Below are positions 16,422 to 24,669 of a stretch of 50,010 bases of DNA, in pieces. Under the pieces are notes generated by a model. That model did no database searches, had not been told where the DNA came from, and was given only the letters and a program-made list of their open reading frames with translations. This stretch comes from UMGS1002 sp050946195 (GTDB lineage Bacteria; Bacillota; Clostridia; Oscillospirales; CAG-272). A program made the translations under genes and the position numbers. Each line of letters begins with the position of its first letter. Within the stretch, counting starts at the first letter, position 1. The stretch covers positions 1 to 50,010 of the forward strand of contig JBMNUI010000007.1 of assembly GCA_050946195.1 (NCBI GenBank), written 5' to 3'.

Positions 16422-16454
16422 CTGCCCGTGAAATATACTCGCGGGCAGCTTTTA
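16422..16454 (+). terminator. Intrinsic terminator after purB
   Basis: CTGCCCG and CGGGCAG pair across a 13-nt loop, followed by CTTTTATTAT. Confidence 0.75.
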
Positions 16455-16492
16455 TTATATTAAACGGATTTTTGAGGTTTCGATTATTTGTC

Positions 16493-16521
16493 TTGTCTTG
16501 TGTAATTATAAGTGGTATAAT
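16493..16521 (+). promoter_or_regulatory. Sigma-A promoter of lipB-lipA remnant operon
   Basis: TTGTCT at 16493-16498 and a perfect TATAAT at 16516-16521 have a 17-bp spacer, so the decayed locus still has a good promoter. Confidence 0.7.
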
Positions 16522-16593
16522 AATATCAAGTCAGAAACCGAAGGTGCGGCCTTGAGGTCGGCGAGACTTCGGCGGGATGCGGGGACATTTGCC

Positions 16594-16801
16594 GTGAGGA
16601 TAAACATAGTCAGGCTTGGCAGAGTCGAGTACGACAAGGCGCTCGATAAACCCCTGCGGGCTGTCGGCCGGCGTTACCTCGCTTAAAAAACTGACCGGCA
16701 GAGAACAGGACATGGAAGCGGTGCGGGATATGGTTGCCGGGTATTTTGCGGCGGCTGTTGGCTGCGAGCCGGTCGGCACCGCTCTGGATGATTTGATATG
16801 A
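16594..16801 (+). pseudogene. lipB: lipB (octanoyltransferase) with internal deletion
   Basis: Starting at GTG 16594, one frame reads INIVRLGRVEYDKAL, typical of the LipB N-terminus. At about 16646 homology jumps to the next frame, which reads INPCGLSAGVTSL and then a helical tail, typical of the LipB C-terminus, and ends at TGA 16799-16801. In LipB these blocks are about 150 residues apart, so roughly 450 bp, with the catalytic Cys/Lys core, is missing and the frame is broken. LipB transfers octanoate from acyl carrier protein to lipoyl domains. The final ATGA overlaps the lipA start, showing the former operon. Confidence 0.75.
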
Positions 16802-16877
16802 AAGAGAACCTTGCAAAAAGCCCGAGTGGCTCAGAATAAGGGTCAGCGGGGGGCAGGACGGCGGCAGGGTTGCCGGT
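16798..16877 (+). other. lipA: Frameshifted 5' end of lipA
   Basis: ATG 16798 overlaps the lipB stop and begins MKENLAK. After the A5 run at 16815-16819, the -1 frame continues KPEWLRIRVSGGQDGGRV, the classic LipA N-terminal segment, and runs directly into the coding region at 16878. One missing A explains the break. The zero frame stops at TAA 16837-16839. It could be a real mutation or a homopolymer sequencing error. Confidence 0.75.
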
Positions 16878-17678
16878 ATGCTCCGGGAACTTAGACTTCA
16901 TACAGTCTGTGAGGAGGCCGGCTGCCCGAACCGCGGCGAGTGTTTCGGACGGGGATGCGCGGCTTTTATGATACTCGGCCGGGTCTGCACCCGGGGCTGC
17001 CGCTTCTGCTGCGTCGAGAAGGGAAATCCGGCCCCGGTCGATGCAGATGAACCCGAAAATGTCGCCCGGGCGGTGGAGTTGCTGGGGCTCGGGCATGTGG
17101 TCCTCACCTCGGTTACAAGAGACGACCTGCCCGACGGGGGTGCCGCCCACTTTGCCGCGGTAATAAGAGCCATACGGCATACAATGGACGACAATCCCCC
17201 GCGCATTGAGGTACTTATCCCCGACTTTATGGGAGATTCTGACGCACTGCTGACCGTCCTGGCCGCGAGGCCCGACATTATAAACCACAACATAGAGACC
17301 GTGCCGCGGCTATATTCCGCGGTCCGCCCGGAGGCAGATTACCGACGCTCGCTTGAACTACTCGGCAGGGTTAAGGATATAAATCCGGCTATTCTGACCA
17401 AATCGGGCATCATGGTCGGCCTCGGCGAGACCTTTGGCGAGGTGCTCGGAGTGTTTGCCGACCTACGCGCGGCAGGCTGCGAGCTTCTGACGGTAGGGCA
17501 GTATCTTGCGCCCTCGCGCCGGCATTACCCGGTTGCCGAATATATCCGGCCGGAAGTGTTCGAGGAATATAAAAGGCGCGCCCTTGAAATGGGGTTCTTG
17601 CATGTCGAGTCGGGGTCGCTGGTGCGCAGCTCATACATGGCCGAGCGGGCCTGTTGTGATTTGCACCGTCCGGGGTAA
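16878..17678 (+). CDS. lipA: Lipoyl synthase (5' end frameshifted)
   Basis: This radical-SAM enzyme inserts two sulfurs into octanoyl groups to make lipoate. From ATG 16878 it has 266 residues, against about 290-320 for the family. Both iron-sulfur motifs are present: CX4CX5C at Cys11, Cys16 and Cys22, and CX3CX2C at Cys37, Cys41 and Cys44. The C-terminal serine motif SLVRSSYMAE is intact. The ordinary N-terminus is encoded upstream but out of frame by one base, so translation from 16878, with a weak ribosome site, would give a protein lacking about 27-34 residues. With lipB also deleted, de novo lipoylation by this locus is doubtful. Confidence 0.85.
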   Translation: MLRELRLHTVCEEAGCPNRGECFGRGCAAFMILGRVCTRGCRFCCVEKGNPAPVDADEPENVARAVELLGLGHVVLTSVTRDDLPDGGAAHFAAVIRAIRHTMDDNPPRIEVLIPDFMGDSDALLTVLAARPDIINHNIETVPRLYSAVRPEADYRRSLELLGRVKDINPAILTKSGIMVGLGETFGEVLGVFADLRAAGCELLTVGQYLAPSRRHYPVAEYIRPEVFEEYKRRALEMGFLHVESGSLVRSSYMAERACCDLHRPG

Positions 17679-17756
17679 AGTTCCGCTCGGGGTTATGTGA
17701 GCATATCGGCTACATAAAACTTACTGTGCTATTGTTGTCACAGAGAGGAGCGGGAC

Positions 17757-18992
17757 ATGATTGAGTGGATAAAAGACAAGCTGATTTCATACGGCTGGGG
17801 CGACGCTGCGGCCGACTACGTTGCGGCAGTAGCGGCGATAGTCGTCGTGGTGCTGCTCTCCATGCTTGCCTACCTTATCGCCAGGCTGCTGCTGCTCAGG
17901 GCCCTGCGGGCATTTATCGCAAGAAGTCGGGTCAAATGGGACGATAAAATTCTCCGTCGCGGTGTGTTCGATCGTCTCTGCTTGATAATCCCAGCAATTG
18001 TGCTCCATGTCATGGCGCCGGTGTTCGGCGCCGGCGAGGTCTGGGTGCGCCGGATAGCCTTTTGCATAATCGTGCTCGGGGTTGTGCTGGCGCTTGACAG
18101 GCTTCTTTCTGCCGTCGACGATATATACAGAGGCTTTGAGGTGTCAAAGTCCCGGCCGATTAAGGGATATCTTCAGATAGTCAAGATTCTGGCCTACATT
18201 GTCGGCGGGGTTGTGATTATCAGCGCTCTGACCGACCGCTCGCCCCTGCTTTTGCTCAGCGGCATCGGTGCGGCGACCGCGGTTTTGCTTTTGATTTTTC
18301 AGAACTCGATTCTCGGCTTTGTGGCAAGCATACAGCTGACCGAAAACGACATGGTCCAAATAGGCGACTGGATCGAGATGCCCAAATACAACGCCGACGG
18401 CGACGTGATAGACATAACCCTCCATACCGTCAAGGTGCGGAACTGGGACAAGACCATAACCACCATTCCGACCCACGCGCTGGTTTCGGATTCCTTCAAG
18501 AACTGGCGGGGTATGAGGGAGATCGGCGGGCGGAGAATCAAGCGCTCGATTTATATTGACATGAACAGCATTAAGTTCTGTGATGAGGAGATGCTGTCGC
18601 GCTACCGGAAAATTCAATACATCAAAGAGTATCTGGCGCAGAAAACCGAGGAGATAGAGGCATACAACAAGCAGCATGTGGTGGACGACTCAAGCCTTGT
18701 TAACGGCCGACATCTGACGAACGTCGGCACCTTCCGTGCGTATGCCGAGGCATATCTGAAAAACCACCCCAAAATTCACAAGGGGCTTATCCATATGGTA
18801 AGGCAGCTCGCTCCCGGCGAGTTCGGCCTGCCTATCGAAATATACGCCTTTACCGCCACCACGGTCTGGGTGGAGTACGAGGGCATACAGGCAGATATCT
18901 TTGACCACCTGCTTGCCGTCATCCCTGAATTTGACCTGCGCATATACCAGAGCCCGTCGGGGCATGACCTGACCGGCATAAAAATCAACTGA
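17757..18992 (+). CDS. MscS-family mechanosensitive channel, YbdG-like
   Basis: This 411-residue membrane protein has about five hydrophobic segments in the first 195 residues, including the MscS pore region (SGIGAATAVLLLIFQNSIL), then the cytoplasmic beta domain (VQIGDWIEMP, ITTIPTHALVSD) and an alpha/beta C-terminal domain. The insert after the beta domain and the NWRGMREIGGRRIKRS stretch match the E. coli YbdG (MscM) group, also about 415 residues. It would release solutes on osmotic down-shock. GAGAGGAGCG precedes the ATG. The gene stands alone between lipA and an acetyltransferase fusion. Confidence 0.85.
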   Translation: MIEWIKDKLISYGWGDAAADYVAAVAAIVVVVLLSMLAYLIARLLLLRALRAFIARSRVKWDDKILRRGVFDRLCLIIPAIVLHVMAPVFGAGEVWVRRIAFCIIVLGVVLALDRLLSAVDDIYRGFEVSKSRPIKGYLQIVKILAYIVGGVVIISALTDRSPLLLLSGIGAATAVLLLIFQNSILGFVASIQLTENDMVQIGDWIEMPKYNADGDVIDITLHTVKVRNWDKTITTIPTHALVSDSFKNWRGMREIGGRRIKRSIYIDMNSIKFCDEEMLSRYRKIQYIKEYLAQKTEEIEAYNKQHVVDDSSLVNGRHLTNVGTFRAYAEAYLKNHPKIHKGLIHMVRQLAPGEFGLPIEIYAFTATTVWVEYEGIQADIFDHLLAVIPEFDLRIYQSPSGHDLTGIKIN

Positions 18993-19020
18993 CGAAAAAC
19001 AAGGGCTGCAAAACAATTTT

Positions 19021-20469
19021 ATGAAAGAAACCGAACCGAAAACAGATTACGCCCCGACGGCAGCCATACTGAACTTTACCGAAATTAGCCCCGAGAACAT
19101 CGGGGAGTACAGAAAACTCAGCCAAAGCTGCCCTTATCTTTTGGCCTGCTATTCTGCAGGGGTGCTTCTCATGTGGAAGCATTACTACAATGCGGCCTAT
19201 GCCCTTTGCTCGGGATGTGTCATCATCAGGGTTACAATCAACAACAAAGTGCAGTTTTTGTACCCCTTTGCCTGCACGGACGACGGAGATATTGACGCCG
19301 CGCTTGCGGCGATTGAAAAATATACGTCAAAAAACAGCATCCCCCTATCGTTTCATGCCGTGCCGCGCGACGAGTTGCCGCGGCTTGCGCTGCGATATAC
19401 AAACCTCTCGTTTTCGGTCAACCGGAACGAGAGCGACTATGTTTATGACGCCGAGGCCATGAAAAGCTTTGCCGGCAGGAAATATGCGGCGCGGCGCAAT
19501 CAGCTCGGCAGGTTCAAAAAGCGCTATCCTAATGCCGTTTTACGCGAATACAATCCTGACGTCGACAGCGAAAAACTGGCGCGCTTCTGGGAAAGGTATG
19601 AGGCCGGATTTAAAGCCGATGCACCGCTGGCGCTGGTTGAGCTGGAGAAATCGAAGGAAGTATTTGCAAACCCCGATATTTACGGGGGGCATTTCGTCTG
19701 CGTCGAGGAGGGCGGGGAGATTATTGCGGTCTGCTATGGCGAGACAGTTGGCGAAATGCTGATAATCCACATCGAAAAAGCGCTTGTCAGCTACGACGGC
19801 GTGTATCAGTTCATGTTCAGCGGCTTTGTAAAAACATACGGCGCGGGGTGCAGGTATGTCAACCGCGAGGACGACGTCGGCATGCCGGGTCTGCGCAGGT
19901 CAAAGCTGCAGTATCATCCGCTGAAAATCGAGGAATATATTTCGGTTAATGTCAATACCGAGCTTATAAGGCTTACCGAGCCGCCGCGGATTGTGACCGA
20001 GCGCCTGGTGCTCGACCTTATCGGCGAGCGCGACATAGACGCCTATAACCGGCTTTGCCTTGACGTCGAGCATAACAAATACTGGGGCTATGATTACCGG
20101 GAGCATGTCGACGGCACCCCGCCGCGCGACTATTTTTGGCGCGACGCCATGACCGACTATGAGAACAAGGTGAGCCTGACGCTGGCGGTACGGCGTGAAG
20201 GAGAGCTTATCGGTGAGGTGGTGATAAACGAATTTGACTATTGCGGCAGTGCCAACATAGGCATCCGTATTCTGCCCGAATACACCGGGGCGGGGTACGG
20301 CCGCGAGGCCCTCTCTGCCGCGATAGAGTATGCCCTCTACAAAATAGGGCTCAGCAAAGTGACCGCCTATTGCTACAAGGAAAACATCGCCTCATACCGG
20401 TTGCTTTCTTCCTGCATGGAGCCTCAGGGTGAGGACGGGAAGTTTTATTACTTCAGCAGGCGGGTGTAA
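19021..20469 (+). CDS. DUF2156 domain fused to GNAT acetyltransferase
   Basis: This 482-residue cytosolic protein has two acyltransferase-fold parts. Residues 1 to about 305 resemble the DUF2156 domain found in phosphatidylglycerol lysyltransferases (motifs KYAARRNQLGRFKK and KLQYHPLKIEEY), but the membrane flippase part is absent. Residues 318-482 are a GNAT domain of RimJ type: ERLVLDLI, GEVVINEFDY, the acetyl-CoA loop PEYTGAGYGREA and YKENIASYRLL. Neither substrate can be predicted. The ribosome site is weak. It starts 28 nt after the channel gene and may be co-transcribed with it. Confidence 0.8.
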   Translation: MKETEPKTDYAPTAAILNFTEISPENIGEYRKLSQSCPYLLACYSAGVLLMWKHYYNAAYALCSGCVIIRVTINNKVQFLYPFACTDDGDIDAALAAIEKYTSKNSIPLSFHAVPRDELPRLALRYTNLSFSVNRNESDYVYDAEAMKSFAGRKYAARRNQLGRFKKRYPNAVLREYNPDVDSEKLARFWERYEAGFKADAPLALVELEKSKEVFANPDIYGGHFVCVEEGGEIIAVCYGETVGEMLIIHIEKALVSYDGVYQFMFSGFVKTYGAGCRYVNREDDVGMPGLRRSKLQYHPLKIEEYISVNVNTELIRLTEPPRIVTERLVLDLIGERDIDAYNRLCLDVEHNKYWGYDYREHVDGTPPRDYFWRDAMTDYENKVSLTLAVRREGELIGEVVINEFDYCGSANIGIRILPEYTGAGYGREALSAAIEYALYKIGLSKVTAYCYKENIASYRLLSSCMEPQGEDGKFYYFSRRV

Positions 20470-20566
20470 TTCCGACGTTTTAAACAAATAATATGCATAA
20501 TTCACAAAACAACACAGTCTTTTTAAGATAAATGCAACAAAATAAAATACGCCGGGGAATAATCAC

Positions 20567-20595
20567 TTGACAAAGTATCCAAATAATTGTACCAT
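20567..20595 (+). promoter_or_regulatory. Probable promoter of surface-protein gene
   Basis: A perfect TTGACA at 20567-20572 has TACCAT 17 bp downstream at 20590-20595. TATCAT at 20601 is too far away. The start codon is about 35 nt further on. Confidence 0.55.
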
Positions 20596-20629
20596 TAAGG
20601 TATCATAATATTTGGGGGAAATGGTAGGT

Positions 20630-21706
20630 ATGAAAAAGGCCATATCAATTGCGCTGTTTGCGTCAATGATTATTTCGCTTTATGCCCTTGCTCTTCCCGT
20701 GGCCGGCATTGCGGGTATGGACCCGATACCGGTTGATATTACCGACCAGATAAAGTGGTCGACGGTGTGTGATGTTTATTCTATGAAGCTCCCGGTTGTG
20801 AGACTAGATGCCGTTTTCGTACACGCTCAGGATTACGACCCGGCCCTGTCTGTGCAGAAGGCTCCGGGCAGCGGTAACAGAACCGTGATCTTTAAAGACT
20901 GGACTTACCCGTATTTCTTTGATGACCCCTTCAATCTTGGCGATGGTGTTTTCTATTACAATAACGTTCAGTGGCAGAACCCGGTAAACAAAGAAGACGT
21001 TAACGACCACGGCATGCTTGTATACGAAATCGAGGTCAGTGAAGCCGGAAGGTATGAATTTGTGGTTCTCGGCTGCGCCCAGATAACCGATGCTAATCTT
21101 GACAACGATGCAAAGGACCGCGGCTTCTGCTACAGTGTTGACGGCGGCCCGATGTATCAGGTAAACATTTCCGACACCCTTGGTGTTTTCAGAGAGTATA
21201 AGTATGAATATTTAACCACCGAGCTAAAGGAATCCGAAATCAAAACCACAAACGGCGTGAACTCTTATTATTACCAGCCGGTGTACTACTACAATATGTT
21301 TGCCGACCTCACCGCCGGAAAGCATACATTCGAGTTCCATGCACTGGCCTACAGCGGCGAGTCCTTTACCCCGGCAAACTCCTCCCGTCTCAACTTCATG
21401 GGCTTCTATTACCAGAAGGCTATAAGCGAAGCCGAATGGCTGGCATATACATATCCCGAAGTAACCACCCCTGCCGAAACTGAGACCTCCAAAGCGCCCG
21501 AGACCGAGACTTCGAAGCCGACCGATACTGATACTACCACAGTAAAGGGGGATGAAGACACAAAAGAATCCTCCGAAACCACCCCCACCCCAACCGAAAC
21601 CACCAAGGAAGAGGCAAAAGAAAAAGGTTGCAAATCTGCTGTAGGGTTTGGCGTGCTCGCCTTTATCATCCCCACCGCGATGGTACTCAAAAAGAAAAAG
21701 CACTGA
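20630..21706 (+). CDS. Secreted surface protein with C-terminal membrane anchor
   Basis: This 358-residue protein has a signal peptide (about 1-24), a beta-rich extracellular region (about 25-275), a Thr/Glu/Pro linker of degenerate TET repeats (about 280-330), and a C-terminal KGCKSAVGFG motif followed by a hydrophobic helix and KKKKH. The end resembles an exosortase- or sortase-like sorting tail with a cysteine in place of LPXTG. The middle contains aromatic-rich stretches that may bind carbohydrate, but I recognise no family. ATG 20630 is chosen because it starts the signal peptide and GGGGGA lies 10 nt upstream. Confidence 0.75.
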   Translation: MKKAISIALFASMIISLYALALPVAGIAGMDPIPVDITDQIKWSTVCDVYSMKLPVVRLDAVFVHAQDYDPALSVQKAPGSGNRTVIFKDWTYPYFFDDPFNLGDGVFYYNNVQWQNPVNKEDVNDHGMLVYEIEVSEAGRYEFVVLGCAQITDANLDNDAKDRGFCYSVDGGPMYQVNISDTLGVFREYKYEYLTTELKESEIKTTNGVNSYYYQPVYYYNMFADLTAGKHTFEFHALAYSGESFTPANSSRLNFMGFYYQKAISEAEWLAYTYPEVTTPAETETSKAPETETSKPTDTDTTTVKGDEDTKESSETTPTPTETTKEEAKEKGCKSAVGFGVLAFIIPTAMVLKKKKH

Positions 21707-21736
21707 GCCGGCATGTGGCCGTAATATAAAGTTCGG

Positions 21737-21778
21737 ATTATTATTGCCAGCGGCATTGCCGTTGGCAATAATAATTTG
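21737..21778. terminator. Strong bidirectional-type hairpin after surface-protein gene
   Basis: Eighteen base pairs (ATTATTATTGCCAGCGGC with GCCGTTGGCAATAATAAT, one G-T pair) close an ATT loop and are followed by TTG. The A/T-rich base allows termination from either side. Confidence 0.8.
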
Positions 21779-21878
21779 CTGCTGTCCGGGGAAAACCACC
21801 CCTGGCAGTAGAGCCCGGCCTGTCGGCTTTTGCGGCGGCGTGCGGACGATTCAAACCAATAAGGAAGGATAGAAAACA

Positions 21879-22667
21879 GTGTTTCCCGATACAACAATTC
21901 TAGGGCTTTACCTGTATGAGATTTTTCTCACCGCCGGCGTGATTTCGGCGTTGGTGATATTCCGCGTGTTGTCGGATAAAACCAAGCTCGATACCCGGCT
22001 GTTCAATTTCTGCCTTGTCGCCGGCGTTGTGGCCATCATTTCAGGCTACGGCTCATCGGTGGTTTTTCAGGCATTTTATAATTATGCTGCCACCGGGGTG
22101 TTCGAGATAACAGCGAGCACCGGCACCACCTTTTACGGCGGGCTTGTCGGGGGTGCGGCGGTGTTCTTGCTGATTTATTTTGTAATAGGGCATTTTGTGT
22201 TCCGCGACAGGCTTCACTTAAGCGAGTTCTATCATGTCGCGGGGATTGCCGCCTGCTGCATCACCACCGCTCACTCGCTGGGCAGGGTGGGCTGCCTTAT
22301 GGCTGGCTGCTGCCACGGGGTTGCCTCCGAGACATTCGGGATATACATGGCCTATCCGGGGTACAGGGTGATACCTACCCAGCTTTATGAAGCGCTCTTT
22401 CTGGCGCTTTTGTCTGTCTGGTTTGTCACAAGGGCGCTGAAGGGCAAAAGCTATAATTTCCCGCTCTATATGATAACCTACGGTATCTGGCGCTTCTTTA
22501 TCGAATATCTCAGGGGCGACGAGCGCGGGGCGACCTTTGTGAGTTTTCTCTCCCCCTCGCAGCTCACGGCGATAATATTAATCCTCGGCGGGCTGGCTTT
22601 CTGGTATGTCGAGAGCAGAAGTATTACCCGAGCCGGCAAGGACGCCGGGGATAGCGGAAAGGTATGA
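21879..22667 (+). CDS. Lgt-like membrane diacylglyceryl transferase paralogue
   Basis: This 262-residue protein has about seven membrane helices and belongs to the prolipoprotein diacylglyceryl transferase fold family. Family motifs visible are HSLGRVGCLMAGCCHG near 130-146, RVIPTQLYEAL and YGIWRFFIEYLRGDERG. The classic Lgt signature GRxGNFxNxE is replaced by a cysteine-rich GCLMAGCCHG, so it may be a diverged paralogue rather than the housekeeping enzyme. The GTG start at 21879 follows AAGGAAGGA by 9 nt. Its stop overlaps the next start (ATGA), so it is translationally coupled to the CPBP protease. Confidence 0.75.
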   Translation: MFPDTTILGLYLYEIFLTAGVISALVIFRVLSDKTKLDTRLFNFCLVAGVVAIISGYGSSVVFQAFYNYAATGVFEITASTGTTFYGGLVGGAAVFLLIYFVIGHFVFRDRLHLSEFYHVAGIAACCITTAHSLGRVGCLMAGCCHGVASETFGIYMAYPGYRVIPTQLYEALFLALLSVWFVTRALKGKSYNFPLYMITYGIWRFFIEYLRGDERGATFVSFLSPSQLTAIILILGGLAFWYVESRSITRAGKDAGDSGKV

Positions 22668-23473
22668 TGAAAAAAGGAAAAATTAGAGCCGGGTATGCGG
22701 CGGTGGTTTTTTGCGCGCTGGCCATGCTCTTTTTTGAGCTTGCCATAATCAGCTTTTCGGATGACGAGACAATCTCGGGCATCGTAAACATGGTGATAAC
22801 CCGCGGGCTGGGCTCGCTTATGTTCGTTATACTGGTTTTCAGCCTGGGTTATCGGATAACCAACCCGCTGCGGGGGGGCCTCGGCAGGTCGCTGCTCTTT
22901 ATTCTCCCCTGCATGATGGTGGTAGTCAACAACCTGCCGATAATTGCGCTTGCCTCGGGAAATGCCTACCTTTCATATCCCCCGGCTGCCGTCCTGCTTT
23001 TTGCGCTCGAGTGCCTTTTTGTCGGCATGTTCGAGGAGCTGGCCTTTCGGGGAGTGTTTTTCCTCATAATTCTTGAAAACAGGCGGGCCACGAAAAAGCA
23101 GATTTTTTTCTCGACGGTGGTCTCGTCGGCGGTTTTCGGCGGGGTGCATCTTTTCAATTTACTTGCCGGCGCCGGGCCCGGCGCGGTCATACTTCAGATA
23201 GGTTATTCGTTCCTCATCGGGGGGATGTGCGCCGTCGTGCTGCTCAAAACCAGGAACATATGGCTTTGCGTGCTGCTTCACGCGGTTTACAATTTCTGCG
23301 GGACACTCGTGCCGACGCTCGGCGGCTTTAAGTCGGGCGGCCAATGGGATCCGGTGACAATTGCAATAACCGCCGCGCTCTCGGTTGTCGTTGCGGCGCA
23401 TATCATACTGGCGCTTGTCAGAATAAATCCCGGGGATATAGAAGATATATTTCCCTCAAAGTCGGAGGGATGA
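22664..23473 (+). CDS. CPBP-family intramembrane metalloprotease
   Basis: This 269-residue protein has about seven or eight membrane helices and the CPBP (CAAX protease/bacteriocin-processing) motifs: EELAFR (EExxxR), FGGVHLF and LLHAVYNF, whose Glu and His residues form the active site. Family members cleave within membranes and include Rce1 homologues, bacteriocin self-immunity proteins and regulators. It starts inside the preceding stop codon and is followed after 33 nt by a glucokinase gene, so the three probably form one operon. No bacteriocin gene is seen nearby. Confidence 0.85.
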   Translation: MMKKGKIRAGYAAVVFCALAMLFFELAIISFSDDETISGIVNMVITRGLGSLMFVILVFSLGYRITNPLRGGLGRSLLFILPCMMVVVNNLPIIALASGNAYLSYPPAAVLLFALECLFVGMFEELAFRGVFFLIILENRRATKKQIFFSTVVSSAVFGGVHLFNLLAGAGPGAVILQIGYSFLIGGMCAVVLLKTRNIWLCVLLHAVYNFCGTLVPTLGGFKSGGQWDPVTIAITAALSVVVAAHIILALVRINPGDIEDIFPSKSEG

Positions 23474-23506
23474 GCTTCTTGCGTATAACAAAAAGGGAGG
23501 AAGACA

Positions 23507-24466
23507 ATGTACAGAATAGGAGTTGACCTTGGAGGAACAAACATAGCCGTCGGGCTGGTGGACGACAGCTATCATATTGTGACAAAATCCATCCTGCCGA
23601 CCGGCGCAGAGCGGCCGGCCGAGGCGATTGTCGACGACATAGCCTACCTCTGCAGGAAGGTATGCGCCGACGCCGGGGTGACGGCCGGCGAGATAAAGTC
23701 TGTGGGGATTGCGACCCCCGGTATTGCAAACAATGCCGCCGGCCGGGTGGAGTATGCCAACAACCTGCCCTTTCGCCGTTTTCCTATAGCAGAGCAGCTG
23801 CGCGAGCGCTTCGGGGTAAATGAGGTATATGTCGAAAACGACGCCAACGCCGCCGCATGGGGCGAGGCTGTCGCGGGTGTGGCAAAGGGTACCCGAAACT
23901 CGGCGATGATTACGCTGGGAACCGGTGTCGGCGGCGGAATTATCATCGACAACAAGATTTATTCCGGTTCAAACTGTGCCGGGGCCGAGCTGGGGCATAT
24001 AGTTATTGTGTATGACGGTTATCCCTGCACCTGCGGGCGCCGGGGCTGCTGGGAGTCTTACAGCTCTGCTACCGCGCTCATCAGGATGACCCGCGAGAAG
24101 ATCGCCGAATGCGAGGCGGCCGGGCGGAGGACGCTGATGAGCGAGCTTGCCCGGCTAAGCGGGAAAATCACCGGGCGCACCGCCTTTGACGCCGCTCGGC
24201 AGGGCGACGGGCCGGCGCGCGAGGTCTGCGATATGTATATAAAATATCTTGCCTGCGGCCTGACCAACATTGTAAACATATTCCAGCCCGAGGTCATCTC
24301 GCTGGGTGGCGGCATCTCAAACGAAGGCCAGTCGCTTATCGACGCGCTCTCTCCGCTGGTTGCAGCCGAGTGCTATGGCGGCGACCTTGTCGACCATGCC
24401 GATATCCGCATAGCAAGGCTGGGTAACGACGCCGGGATAATAGGTGCCGCGCTGCTGGGGGCATGA
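23507..24466 (+). CDS. glcK: ROK-family glucokinase
   Basis: This 319-residue cytosolic sugar kinase phosphorylates glucose at C6 with ATP. It has the phosphate motif GVDLGGTNIAVG, the catalytic region ENDANAAAWGE, GTGVGGGI and the ROK zinc-binding motif CTCGRRGCWE. No DNA-binding N-terminus is present, so it is a kinase rather than a NagC/XylR regulator. Other hexoses cannot be excluded as substrates. GGGAGGA precedes the ATG, and a terminator follows the stop. It may phosphorylate sugar brought in by the transporter locus at 27-41 kb, though that is inference. Confidence 0.88.
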   Translation: MYRIGVDLGGTNIAVGLVDDSYHIVTKSILPTGAERPAEAIVDDIAYLCRKVCADAGVTAGEIKSVGIATPGIANNAAGRVEYANNLPFRRFPIAEQLRERFGVNEVYVENDANAAAWGEAVAGVAKGTRNSAMITLGTGVGGGIIIDNKIYSGSNCAGAELGHIVIVYDGYPCTCGRRGCWESYSSATALIRMTREKIAECEAAGRRTLMSELARLSGKITGRTAFDAARQGDGPAREVCDMYIKYLACGLTNIVNIFQPEVISLGGGISNEGQSLIDALSPLVAAECYGGDLVDHADIRIARLGNDAGIIGAALLGA

Positions 24467-24487
24467 GCTGATAATATTAAAAATCAG

Positions 24488-24518
24488 AATGCGGAATGAA
24501 AGTTCCGCATTTTGTTTT
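24488..24518 (+). terminator. Intrinsic terminator of glucokinase operon
   Basis: AATGCGGAA and TTCCGCATT pair around a 6-nt loop and are followed by TTTGTTTTG. Confidence 0.9.
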
Positions 24519-24578
24519 GTCGCTGCAGGGAGGAAAAAACCCGGTTTTTGATGTTGTCAACAAAATTAGCATATACTA

Positions 24579-24607
24579 TTGCAAAAGAGGCCAAAATGGT
24601 ATAAAAT
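24579..24607 (+). promoter_or_regulatory. Candidate promoter of nifS-nifU
   Basis: TTGCAA at 24579-24584 and TAAAAT at 24602-24607 have a 17-bp spacer. TTGTCA (24554) with TATTGC (24577) is an alternative 17-bp pair. Neither is strong. Confidence 0.4.
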
Positions 24608-24669
24608 ATTTAAGTGCGGTGATTCCGCGGATTTTTATTTTGCCGCATGACACGCGGCATGGAGCTAAT

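Noticed and set aside
16813..16825. Programmed -1 frameshift in lipA
   Set aside because: GCA-AAA-AGC is not a canonical slippery heptamer for tandem slippage and the neighbouring lipB is also broken; a plain indel or sequencing error is simpler.
24496..24669. Extended nifS start at ATG 24496
   Set aside because: The codon lies inside the glucokinase terminator hairpin, upstream of the likely promoter; ATG 24670 has GGAG and the family N-terminus.
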